A DNA stretch of 64,000 bases, from positions 372,001 through 436,000 of the forward strand of contig NZ_PNFD01000001.1 of NCBI RefSeq assembly GCF_003254645.1, in the 5' to 3' direction. The stretch comes from Microbacterium suaedae. GTDB taxonomy: Bacteria > Actinomycetota > Actinomycetes > Actinomycetales > Microbacteriaceae. Every line of letters begins with the position of its first letter. Position 1 is the first letter of the stretch. This document shows positions 28,555 through 36,725 of the stretch, in pieces. Made by a program: the position numbers and the translations under genes. The notes beneath the pieces are model-generated. The model worked only from the letters and a program-made list of their open reading frames with translations. It made no database searches and was not told where the DNA came from.

Positions 28555-29819
28555 TGCGAGTCCTCCTTGCCTTCGTAGCTCAGCGTGACGATCGTGCCCG
28601 CGGACGACGAATCGATCGCAGCCTGCCCTCCCACGGCCGCGACGCGCGCAAAGATGGAGGCGCGGATCCCGAGGCGGTCGATCGGAATGGCCGCGAGATC
28701 GAATCCGGGCCCCTCGTCGCGCACCGTGATGCGAATCCCTCGCTCAAGCGTCGCGATCTCGACTGCGAGCCCGATCCCGTCGGCATGTTCGATCGCGTTA
28801 GCGACAGCCTGCGTCGTCGCGAGAACGAGCGCCCGCGCAGCGCGAGCCGGGATCTCGACACTCGCGCCATGGGGCATCTCGACGTCGATGTCCGCACCGA
28901 GCTGGGCGACGGCCTCCCGCACCTCGTGTGTCACGCGCACAGCGCGGACGGGCTCGTTCGTGCCGACGACCATCTCGTCCTCCGCGTTCGCGAGGCGGCC
29001 AAGCGCGTCGCGCGCCATGGAGACGCCGAGCTCGCGCTCGCGTTGGCCCTCTGCGCGGGAGACGGCGATCAGCGCGGCGAGCACGCTGTCGTGCATGAGC
29101 GTCGCGACCTCGAGTCGCTCCCGCTCAGCCGATTCGATCGAGGTGGCCGATGTGTACGCAGACACCGCCTCGCTGCGTGCATCGTCGACCCCCGCGGCGA
29201 TGCCGCGCAGCATCCAGGCGATGAGCACGAAAGCGAGGCCGAGCAGCAGGGCGATCGATACGTCGTAGAGCACGGGGATCCAGTACTCGGCCGCGCCGCG
29301 TCCGTGCAGGATCCGGCCGACAGCGAAAACGGTCGGGATCCCGATCGCCGATACCAGCTGCCACGGGAGCGGGAAGGCGACGATCGCCGCGATCGTCGCG
29401 AGAGAGAGAATGAAGTACGGCCACGGTTCGCGTTCGGGGGACACAGCATCAGCCGTCCCCACGACCCAGATGACGAGCGCGACGGGGAAGAGACAGGCGA
29501 ACACGCCGCACGCCAGCCGCACGCCGCGCCCCACGAGACACGCGATGACCATGGCGCCCATCGACGCGAAGACCGCGAAGATGACGGGCGCCCACTCCCA
29601 TCCGACCGTGCTGTCGCGCATCGTGAAGATCGCGGCCTGCACTCCCGACACGGACGTACCGATGGCAGCGATGATCTGGATCGCGCGCTCGATGAGGGCA
29701 CCCGTGTAGCCGTGCGGAGCGTGCGGAGCATCCGGACGCCGGGAGATCTGTTCCCAGGCCCGGTCGATCGTCGCGGCTGCGCGTCGCGCGGACCGCTTCG
29801 CGTCGGCTTCAATCGGCAT
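28551..29819 (-). CDS. Sensor histidine kinase (NarL/UhpB class)
   Basis: 422 residues. About six membrane helices are followed by a dimerisation helix with VATLMHDSVLAALIAVSRAE, whose His-Asp is the class phosphorylation motif, and an ATPase domain: N box TTQAVANAIEHADGIG, G1 VRDEGPGFDLAAI, G2 SAGTIVTLSY. It should autophosphorylate and signal to the response regulator just upstream. The ATG at 29819 overlaps the regulator's end by 11 bases, arguing for coupled translation; a longer frame to 29999 lies inside the regulator gene and is rejected. The signal is unknown; no periplasmic sensor domain of note is present. Confidence 0.87.
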   Translation of the reverse strand: MPIEADAKRSARRAAATIDRAWEQISRRPDAPHAPHGYTGALIERAIQIIAAIGTSVSGVQAAIFTMRDSTVGWEWAPVIFAVFASMGAMVIACLVGRGVRLACGVFACLFPVALVIWVVGTADAVSPEREPWPYFILSLATIAAIVAFPLPWQLVSAIGIPTVFAVGRILHGRGAAEYWIPVLYDVSIALLLGLAFVLIAWMLRGIAAGVDDARSEAVSAYTSATSIESAERERLEVATLMHDSVLAALIAVSRAEGQRERELGVSMARDALGRLANAEDEMVVGTNEPVRAVRVTHEVREAVAQLGADIDVEMPHGASVEIPARAARALVLATTQAVANAIEHADGIGLAVEIATLERGIRITVRDEGPGFDLAAIPIDRLGIRASIFARVAAVGGQAAIDSSSAGTIVTLSYEGKEDSQ

Positions 29820-30489
29820 CGACGGTTCCCGCCTGGTCGACGCTCCCATCTTCGGACGGCGCCACGATTCCGTCCTCGATCGCGCGCCGCAGCAGATCGA
29901 CCTTCGTCGGGGCGGGACGCCCGACTTCGACGTACTTCGCACGCACGCGGCGCAGGTTCTCGCGCGCCGTCGAGAAGGCGATGCCGAGCCGGTCGGCAAC
30001 CGCCTTCATCGGCAGGCCCGCCGCGTACAACCGAAGCACGTCGCGCTCACGGCCCGAAAGCTGCGCACTCGCGAACTCGACATCGCTTTCGACTGCGCTC
30101 GCCCATTCGACGTTGTCGAGCGTCTCGCCGCTTGCGACCGTGCGTACAGACGCGACGACGTCGCCGAGCGGCGACGCCTTGCTGACGACGCCGACCGCGC
30201 CCGCGGCGAGCGCTTCGCGGACGATGGCGGGGCGATCGGCCACAGAGTGGATGATGACGTTCGACTCCCACGCGAGGCGCGAGACGTTCTCCGTGACGGT
30301 CGTGCCGTCGCCGAGAGTGAGGTCGAGGAGGACCACGTCGGCGGGGCGCTGCCCTCGGGAGCGACGGGCTCGCACGTACGCCATGACAGTCGCGCCGCTG
30401 AACATCACGACGAAGCCGTGGGCGTCGAGCGCAGAGTGCAACCCGAGCCGTACGGATTCGTGATCATCGATGAGGGCGACCGTGGTCAT
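29809..30489 (-). CDS. LuxR/NarL-family response regulator
   Basis: 226 residues. The receiver domain (1-125) has VALIDDHESVRLGL and the phosphoacceptor Asp56 in ADVVLLDLTLGDG; the conserved lysine is in GVVSKASPLG. The HTH domain has LSGRERDVLRLYAAGLPMKA and IAFSTARENLRRVRAKY. The spacing is normal for a DNA-binding activator of this class. It is first in the regulator-kinase-membrane protein operon, and its stop overlaps the kinase start. Target genes are unknown; the group lies between carboxylase genes but nothing ties it to them. Confidence 0.9.
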   Translation of the reverse strand: MTTVALIDDHESVRLGLHSALDAHGFVVMFSGATVMAYVRARRSRGQRPADVVLLDLTLGDGTTVTENVSRLAWESNVIIHSVADRPAIVREALAAGAVGVVSKASPLGDVVASVRTVASGETLDNVEWASAVESDVEFASAQLSGRERDVLRLYAAGLPMKAVADRLGIAFSTARENLRRVRAKYVEVGRPAPTKVDLLRRAIEDGIVAPSEDGSVDQAGTVDAD

Positions 30490-30498
30490 GCCCTCAGG

Positions 30499-31752
30499 CT
30501 ATCGGGCAGTCGCCCGCGCTTTGTCTGCCCGCCGCAGGACGGCGACGGCCTCGACGTGGTGCGACGAGGGGAAGAGATCGAGCGCGCGCACACCGTCGAG
30601 GTCGTATCCGAGACGGCGGAAGGTGCCGACATCTCGCGCGAGTGCGACGGGATCGCACGCCACATACACGACAGCACGCGGATCCAGCGCGGCGATGCGC
30701 CGGACGACCCGCTCCCCCGCTCCCGCTCGCGGAGGATCCAGCAGCGTCACGCCGTGGGCGAGAGACGGATCCGGCGAGGTCGCGTCGACGAACCGCTCCA
30801 CGCGTGCGGTCACGGCCTCGACGGACCGGTCGCGAAGGTTCGCTCGGGCGTGGCGCGTCGCCCGCGGCGCCGATTCGACGGTCGTGACGCGCGCGCCGTC
30901 TCCGTGATCGGCGAGCGCGGCGGCGAACAGTCCGACGCCGCCGTACAGATCGAGGTGATGGGGGTGATCCTCGGCGGGGATCTCGCGGAGCGCGTCACGC
31001 ACCGCCGCGTCGAGCGCCGTCGCCGCTGAGCGATGCACCTGCCAGAAGCCGCCTGCGTCGACGCGGAATTCCCGGCCCGCCACGCGTTCGACGACGACCT
31101 CGTCGCCGTCGGCGCGCCCACGGCTGCGGGCCGGGCGCCGCAGGATCCGCACCTCGCCGTCCTCGGGCTCGACGAGGTCGATGCGCCCCTCCTCGCCGCG
31201 AAGGCCGCGGGTCGCCCGTTCGATCCCGGCGGTCGCGAGCGGGTGCGCTCCGACCTCGATGACCTCATGGCTGCGCGCCGCATACGGGCCGACGCGTCCG
31301 TCTGCATCGACGTGCAGGCCGACGCGCGTGCGCCAGCGGGTGCCGTCGTCGGTCTCGCCCGGAGCCGCGTCGATCTCGACAGGGACGGATCCGCCCGCGA
31401 AGCGCTCGAACGCATCGGCCACGACCTGCCGCTTGAGCTCGCGCTGATGGTCGAGGGCGATGTGCCCGAAGTCGGCGCCGCCCGGACGTCTGGCAGGAGC
31501 GACGTCGATGTCGGCCTCACGCCACACATGCGGGCGACGGTGCGGCGACGCGTCTATGACCTCGAGCGTCTCGGCGCGCGCGAAGGACTTCTTCACCTGC
31601 GTTACGCGCGCTCGCACACGCTCGCCGGGCAGCGCGTCGGGCGCGAAGACGACGAAGCCAGGGGCATCGGCGGTCGCGCCGTGCCGCGCGACGAAGACCC
31701 CGCCGTGCGCGACTCCGGTGATCTCGAGCTCGAGGACGTCGCCAGTCTGCAT
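30499..31752 (-). CDS. TrmA/RumA-family RNA (uracil-5-)-methyltransferase lacking the Fe-S cysteines
   Basis: 417 residues. A TRAM domain opens the protein (LELEITGVAHGGVFVARHG, PGERVRARVTQVKKSFARAE). The SAM-binding part shows HLDLYGGVGLFAAALAD and VTTVESAPRATRHAR; LLDPPRAGAGE and the catalytic cysteine in VYVACDPVALARDVG complete the family pattern. Relatives such as RlmD hold a 4Fe-4S cluster through cysteines after the TRAM domain; here that region reads ADIDVAPARRPGGADFGHI and has none. It probably methylates a uridine in tRNA or 23S rRNA; which one cannot be told. The ATG at 31752 has GGAAGA upstream. It is divergent from maf, 67 bp away. Confidence 0.85.
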   Translation of the reverse strand: MQTGDVLELEITGVAHGGVFVARHGATADAPGFVVFAPDALPGERVRARVTQVKKSFARAETLEVIDASPHRRPHVWREADIDVAPARRPGGADFGHIALDHQRELKRQVVADAFERFAGGSVPVEIDAAPGETDDGTRWRTRVGLHVDADGRVGPYAARSHEVIEVGAHPLATAGIERATRGLRGEEGRIDLVEPEDGEVRILRRPARSRGRADGDEVVVERVAGREFRVDAGGFWQVHRSAATALDAAVRDALREIPAEDHPHHLDLYGGVGLFAAALADHGDGARVTTVESAPRATRHARANLRDRSVEAVTARVERFVDATSPDPSLAHGVTLLDPPRAGAGERVVRRIAALDPRAVVYVACDPVALARDVGTFRRLGYDLDGVRALDLFPSSHHVEAVAVLRRADKARATAR

Positions 31753-31819
31753 CGAACCAGTCTTCCACGAGGATCCCGCACGTCTCCGGCGAATACGTCG
31801 GTACGGGAGACTGGTGCAC

Positions 31820-32461
31820 ATGCAGGTGTGTCTCGCTTCGACGTCCCCCGCCCGTCTCATGCTCATGCGCCAGGTCGGCATAGAGCCGCGCCTCGCCGCA
31901 CCCGAGGTCGACGAAGAGGCGGTGATCGCCGACGTCGAGCGCGCCGAGGGCCGCACGCTCCCGCCCGCCGAGCACGTGCTGCTGCTCGCGCAGCGCAAGG
32001 CCGAGGACGTCGCCCGGCGACTCGCCGACGAGGGCTTCGACGGGATCGTCATCGGCGGCGACTCGATGTTCGAACTCGACGGCACGATCTACGGAAAGCC
32101 ACACACCCCCGAGCGCGCGACCGAGCGTTGGCGCGAGATGCGCGGCAGGACCGGCACTCTGCACTCCGGCCACTGCGTGATCCGCGTGTCGGACGGATCC
32201 CTGTCGTGGGCGCACGACGTCGCAGAGGCGAACGTCACCTTCGCCGCCGACGTGACCGAGCGCGAGATCGAGCGCTACGTCGCGACGGGCGAGCCGCTGC
32301 TGGTCGCCGGCGCCTTCACCGTCGACAGCCTCGGGGGAGCTTTCATCGAGCGCGTCGACGGGGATCCGTCGACGGTCGTGGGCATGTCGCTGTCGACCGT
32401 CCGCCGCCTCGTGCGCGAACTCGGCATCGAGTGGACGGATCTCTGGAACCGCATCGACTGA
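31820..32461 (+). CDS. maf: Maf-family nucleoside triphosphate pyrophosphatase
   Basis: 213 residues. Maf proteins hydrolyse non-canonical or methylated nucleoside triphosphates and have been linked to division arrest. The P-loop-like start reads CLASTSPARLMLMRQVG; the conserved VIGGDSMFELDGTIYGKP and HTPERATERWREM follow, and GGAFIERVDGDPSTVVGMSL is the C-terminal block. The ATG at 31820 is preceded by GGGAGA at 9 bases. It is divergent from the RNA methyltransferase and 88 bp upstream of the carboxylase gene, as in the mycobacterial maf-accA3 neighbourhood. Confidence 0.9.
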   Translation: MQVCLASTSPARLMLMRQVGIEPRLAAPEVDEEAVIADVERAEGRTLPPAEHVLLLAQRKAEDVARRLADEGFDGIVIGGDSMFELDGTIYGKPHTPERATERWREMRGRTGTLHSGHCVIRVSDGSLSWAHDVAEANVTFAADVTEREIERYVATGEPLLVAGAFTVDSLGGAFIERVDGDPSTVVGMSLSTVRRLVRELGIEWTDLWNRID

Positions 32462-32549
32462 CGGATCGTGGTGATCCGCACACGAAACGCGGCGTATGTT
32501 GTGGAGGTCAATCAAAAGACGAGGCGCTCGGCTGGATAGGCTCGAAGCC

Positions 32550-34319
32550 ATGCCCGCTATCCGCAAGGTGCTCATCGCCAACCGTGGAGAGATCGCCGTC
32601 CGCATCATCCGTGCGGCCCGCGACTCCGGAATCTCCTCCGTCGCCGTCTACGCCGACCAGGACCGTGACGCGCTGCACGCGCGCCGCGCCGACGAGGCGT
32701 ACGCCCTCGGCGGGTCGACGAGCGCTGAGACATATCTCGTCATCGAGAAGATCCTCTCGGTCGCCCGCCGCTCCGGCGCCGACGCCGTCCACCCGGGATA
32801 CGGCTTCCTCGCCGAGAACGCCGAGTTCGCGCGCGCCGTCATCGACGCCGGCCTCATCTGGATCGGCCCCTCCCCCGAGGCGATCGATTCGCTCGGCGAC
32901 AAGGTCACGGCGCGGCACGTCGCCGAGAAGGTCGGCGCCCCGCTCGCTCCCGGCACGCCCGGCCCCGTCGACACCGCCGACGAGGTCGTCGCCTTCGCTG
33001 AAGAGCACGGCCTCCCCCTCGCCATCAAGGCCGCGTACGGCGGCGGCGGGCGCGGACTCAAGGTCGCGCGCGAGCTCGACGAGGTCGCCGAGATGTTCGA
33101 ATCGGCGACGCGCGAGGCCGTCGCGGCCTTCGGCCGGGGCGAGTGCTTCGTCGAGAAGTACCTCGACAAGCCCCGCCACGTCGAGACGCAGTGTTTGGCC
33201 GACTCACACGGCAACGTCGTCGTCATCTCGACGCGCGACTGCTCGCTTCAGCGCCGGCACCAGAAGCTCGTCGAGGAGGCCCCGGCGCCGTTCCTCACGG
33301 ACGAGCAGAACCGGATCCTGTACGAGTCGTCGAAGGCGATCCTGAAGGAGGTCGGCTACGTCGGTGCCGGAACGTGCGAGTTCCTCGTCGGTGCCGACGG
33401 CACGATCTCGTTCCTCGAGGTGAATACGCGCCTCCAGGTCGAGCACCCCGTCAGCGAGGAGGTCACGGGCATCGACCTCGTGCGCGAGCAGTTCCGCGTC
33501 GCAGAGGGTGGCTCGCTCGACTACGACGACCCGACGCCGGAGGGCCACTCCTTCGAGTTCCGCATCAACGGCGAAGATGCGGGTCGCGGGTTCCTGCCGC
33601 AGCCGGGCCCCGTCCACGCGTTCAAGATCCCGGGCGGCCCCGGCATCCGCGTCGACTCCGGTGTGACCACGGGCGACGAGATCGGCGGCGCCTTCGACTC
33701 GATGCTCGCGAAGCTCATCGTCACGGGCCGCACGCGCGCAGAGGCGCTCGAGCGCTCGCGCCGCGCCCTCGCCGAGTTCGAGGTTGCCGGTCTTCCCACC
33801 GTCATCCCCTTCCACCGCGCCGTGGTGAGCGACCCCGCGTTCACGGCAGAATCGGGCGAGTTCGGGGTGTTCACTCGCTGGATCGAGACCGAGTTCCAGA
33901 ACGACATCGCGCCGTGGGATGGCGAGCCGCAGGACGCCTCGCCGGCCGAAGAACGCCACAGCGTCGTCGTCGAGGTGAACGGCAAGCGGGTCGAGGTCAG
34001 CCTCCCGGTGCGCGTCACGCAGCCCTCGGGATCCACGGGTCGCCCCGCGAACGTGCCCCCGTCGCGCCGTAGCCACCAGGCGTCTGGCGTCTCGAGCGGT
34101 GCGTCGGGCGACGTTCTGAAGTCGCCCATGCAGGCGACCGTCGTCAAGCTCGCGGTCGAGGAGGGCCAGGAGGTCGTCACAGGCGATCTGGTGCTCGTGC
34201 TCGAGGCGATGAAGATGGAGCAGCCGATCCACGCACACAAGGACGGGAAGATCACGTCGATCAATGCCCCGCTCGGCCAGACGATCAGCTCGGGCCACCA
34301 GCTGCTGCAGATCGTCTGA
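32550..34319 (+). CDS. accA3: Acyl-CoA carboxylase alpha subunit: biotin carboxylase plus biotin carrier domain
   Basis: 589 residues. It carboxylates its own biotin with ATP and bicarbonate. The biotin carboxylase part covers residues 1-450: [74 protein letters not shown] linker rich in Ser/Pro leads to a carrier domain with VLEAMKMEQ, whose lysine (about 555) receives biotin from BirA. The ATG at 32550 has GGATAGG nearby. The stop is followed at once by a 25-bp perfect stem-loop. It forms the holoenzyme with accD and accE. Confidence 0.94.
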   Translation: MPAIRKVLIANRGEIAVRIIRAARDSGISSVAVYADQDRDALHARRADEAYALGGSTSAETYLVIEKILSVARRSGADAVHPGYGFLAENAEFARAVIDAGLIWIGPSPEAIDSLGDKVTARHVAEKVGAPLAPGTPGPVDTADEVVAFAEEHGLPLAIKAAYGGGGRGLKVARELDEVAEMFESATREAVAAFGRGECFVEKYLDKPRHVETQCLADSHGNVVVISTRDCSLQRRHQKLVEEAPAPFLTDEQNRILYESSKAILKEVGYVGAGTCEFLVGADGTISFLEVNTRLQVEHPVSEEVTGIDLVREQFRVAEGGSLDYDDPTPEGHSFEFRINGEDAGRGFLPQPGPVHAFKIPGGPGIRVDSGVTTGDEIGGAFDSMLAKLIVTGRTRAEALERSRRALAEFEVAGLPTVIPFHRAVVSDPAFTAESGEFGVFTRWIETEFQNDIAPWDGEPQDASPAEERHSVVVEVNGKRVEVSLPVRVTQPSGSTGRPANVPPSRRSHQASGVSSGASGDVLKSPMQATVVKLAVEEGQEVVTGDLVLVLEAMKMEQPIHAHKDGKITSINAPLGQTISSGHQLLQIV

Positions 34320-34320
34320 C

Positions 34321-34372
34321 GCACAGACAGAGGGAGGGCCGCCCCGTGGGGCGGCCCTCCCTCTGTCTGTGC
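34321..34372. terminator. Very long perfect palindrome after the carboxylase gene
   Basis: Two 25-base arms (34321-34345 and 34348-34372) match perfectly around a 2-base centre. It begins one base after the accA3 stop and ends seven bases before the stop of the convergent lpdA-like gene, so it can serve both. No T-run follows. The middle is pure G/C and the ends alternate purines. Confidence 0.85.
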
Positions 34373-34378
34373 AGCCCG

Positions 34379-35809
34379 TCAGCTCCCGCTGCGCTCGTCG
34401 ACGCCGTGCATGGCGCGCGCCGCGTCGGTGATGGATCCCGCGAGCGACGGGTACGCGGTGAACACGCGGGCGACCTGGTCAACCGTGAGGCGGCGCTCGA
34501 CCGCCATCGCGATCGGGTAGATCAGCTCGCTCGCCTTGGGGGCGACGACGACTCCGCCGACGACCGTCCCGGAAGTGTCGCGTGCGTAGAGCTTCACGAA
34601 GCCGTCCTTGACGCCCATCATCTTGGCGCGCGGGTTCTCTTCGAGGTCGAGCTTGAGCTCGACCGAGTGCTTCGCGTCGTTCGTCCAGCCGACCGTCGCG
34701 ATCTCGGGCGAGGTGAAGATGTTCGAGGCGATCTTGTGCTCGGCGAACGGGATGACGGCGTCGCCCATCGCGTGGAAGACGGCCGTGCGCCCGAGCATCG
34801 ACGACACTGAAGCGAGGGGCACGAGGTTCGTGCAGTCACCGACCGCGTAGATGTTCGGCACTGAGGTGCGTCCGACGCGGTTCACCTGGATGTGCCCCGA
34901 GTCGGCGAGCTGCACGCCCGCATCCTCGAGCCCGAGATCCCGCGTGTTCGGCACGCCACCGACGGCCATCAGGCAGTGGGAACCCTCGACGGTGGATCCG
35001 TCGGAGAGCGTGACCGTGACGCCGTGCCCGGTGTTCTCGACGGACTCGGCGCGCGACTTCGCGAGGAGGGTCATGCCGCCGCGCGTGAAGACCTTCTCGA
35101 GCACCCGGGCGGCGTCGGCGTCCTCGCCCGGAAGCACCTGCTCGCGGCTCGACACGAGCGTGACCTTCGCCCCGAGGTTCATGTAGGCCGAGGCGAACTC
35201 GGCTCCGGTCACACCGGATCCGACCACGATGAGGTGCTCGGGCACGGCCGACATGTTGTACATCTGCTTCCACGTGAGGACGCGGTCGCCGTCGGGCTTC
35301 GCGCTCGGCAGCTCACGCGGCGACGCGCCAACCGAGACGATGATCGTGTCGGCCTCGATGCGATCGAAATCCGTGCCGTCTGGGCCCGTCGACACGACGA
35401 TCGCGTCGTCCCCCTCGAGACGGCCGTGCCCGGAAATGATGTTCACACCGGCCTCGATCAGGCGTTCGCGCATGTCCTCCGACTGCTGACCCGCGAGGGC
35501 GAGGATCCGCTTGTTGATCGCGAGGAGGTTGATCGCGACCTCGGGCTTGAGCGGCTTGCCGCTGTCGCCTCGCGCAAAGAACTGCACGCCGAGCTCGCCC
35601 GCGTCGTCGATCGCCCGGGCCGCGTCGGCCGTGGCGATGAGCGTCTTGGAGGGGACCACATCGGTGAGGACGGCGGATCCCCCGACGCCCGTGCTCTCGA
35701 CAAGCGTCACGTCGGCGCCGAGCTGCGCGCCCGCGAGGGCCGCCTCGTAGCCTCCGGGACCGCCGCCGATGATCGCGATCGTCTGCTTGCGCGCGAAGTC
35801 GAACGTCAT
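34379..35809 (-). CDS. lpdA: LpdA-like NAD(P)H-quinone/diaphorase flavoprotein without redox cysteines
   Basis: About 476 residues of the pyridine-nucleotide disulfide oxidoreductase family. FAD site: IAIIGGGPGGYEAALAGAQL; NAD site: HLIVVGSGVTGAEFASAYMN; second FAD block: IYAVGDCTNLVPLAS. Where true lipoamide dehydrogenases have C-x4-C, this reads GVGGSAVLTDVVPSKTLIA, so no disulfide exists. That matches the M. tuberculosis LpdA (Rv3303c) class that reduces quinones with NAD(P)H. The start is ATG 35809 or ATG 35818; GGGAGAGA lies just upstream of the latter. It is divergent from the nucleoside phosphorylase gene, 85 bp away. Confidence 0.85.
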   Translation of the reverse strand: MTFDFARKQTIAIIGGGPGGYEAALAGAQLGADVTLVESTGVGGSAVLTDVVPSKTLIATADAARAIDDAGELGVQFFARGDSGKPLKPEVAINLLAINKRILALAGQQSEDMRERLIEAGVNIISGHGRLEGDDAIVVSTGPDGTDFDRIEADTIIVSVGASPRELPSAKPDGDRVLTWKQMYNMSAVPEHLIVVGSGVTGAEFASAYMNLGAKVTLVSSREQVLPGEDADAARVLEKVFTRGGMTLLAKSRAESVENTGHGVTVTLSDGSTVEGSHCLMAVGGVPNTRDLGLEDAGVQLADSGHIQVNRVGRTSVPNIYAVGDCTNLVPLASVSSMLGRTAVFHAMGDAVIPFAEHKIASNIFTSPEIATVGWTNDAKHSVELKLDLEENPRAKMMGVKDGFVKLYARDTSGTVVGGVVVAPKASELIYPIAMAVERRLTVDQVARVFTAYPSLAGSITDAARAMHGVDERSGS

Positions 35810-35894
35810 GATGACCATTCTCTCCCACATCGGCCGCGAGCACCGAAACGCGCCGCCGCTGACTTCGCAGGCTCGCCCCGGTTATCGTGACTGC

Positions 35895-36725
35895 ATGACG
35901 AACCAGGCCCATCCCCTCGACCGTCCCGCCGATCCCTTCGAGGTCGCGCAGACCGCCGCCGCCGACATCGCGCGCCTGACCGGGGTGGAATCCCACGACA
36001 TCGCCGTCACGCTCGGGAGCGGCTGGGGCCGCGCCGCCGAGCTCCTCGGAGAGACGGTCGCGACGATCCCCGCGACGGAGGTGACCGGATTCTCGAAGCC
36101 CGCCCTCGAAGGGCACGTCGGCACCCTGCGCAGCGTGCGCACGCCCGATGGCCGCCACGTTCTCGTGATCGGCGCCCGGACGCACTACTACGAAGGACAC
36201 GGCGTCCGCCGCGTCGTGCACAGCGTGCGCACGGCCGCCGCCGCGGGAGCGAAGACGATGGTGCTCACGAACGGCGCGGGCGGGATCAAGGACTCGTGGT
36301 CGGCCGGTCAGCCTGTGCTCATCAGCGATCACATCAACCTCACGGGCGACTCGCCGCTCGAGGGCGCGACGTTCATCGACCTGACCGATCTCTATTCCTC
36401 GCGGCTGCGCGACATCGCGCGCGAGGTGGATCCGGCGCTCGACGAGGGCGTGTACTGCCAGTTCCGCGGGCCCCACTATGAAACGCCCGCCGAGGTGCAG
36501 ATGGCGAAGACGATCGGCGGCCACATCGTCGGCATGTCGACCGCGCTCGAGGCGATCGCCGCCCGGCAGGCCGGCATGGAGGTGCTCGGTTTCTCGCTCA
36601 TCACGAACCTCGCCGCCGGCATCTCCCCCACGCCCCTCAGCCACGGCGAGGTCATCGAGGCCGGCCAGGCGGCCGAAGGCCGCATCTCCCAGCTGCTCGC
36701 GGACGTGATCGGCCGGATCCGATGA
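35895..36725 (+). CDS. punA: Purine nucleoside phosphorylase (trimeric type)
   Basis: 276 residues. It splits inosine and guanosine with phosphate in purine salvage. Motifs: VTLGSGWGRAAELLGE with the phosphate-binding serine, GARTHYYEGHGVRRVVH, VLTNGAGGIKDSWSAGQPV, ISDHINLTGDSPLEG, and CQFRGPHYETPAEVQM. Length and motifs fit the low-molecular-mass trimeric class and not the hexameric DeoD class. The stop overlaps the start of the phosphohexomutase by four bases (ATGA), so the two are co-translated and may channel ribose-1-phosphate. Confidence 0.93.
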   Translation: MTNQAHPLDRPADPFEVAQTAAADIARLTGVESHDIAVTLGSGWGRAAELLGETVATIPATEVTGFSKPALEGHVGTLRSVRTPDGRHVLVIGARTHYYEGHGVRRVVHSVRTAAAAGAKTMVLTNGAGGIKDSWSAGQPVLISDHINLTGDSPLEGATFIDLTDLYSSRLRDIAREVDPALDEGVYCQFRGPHYETPAEVQMAKTIGGHIVGMSTALEAIAARQAGMEVLGFSLITNLAAGISPTPLSHGEVIEAGQAAEGRISQLLADVIGRIR

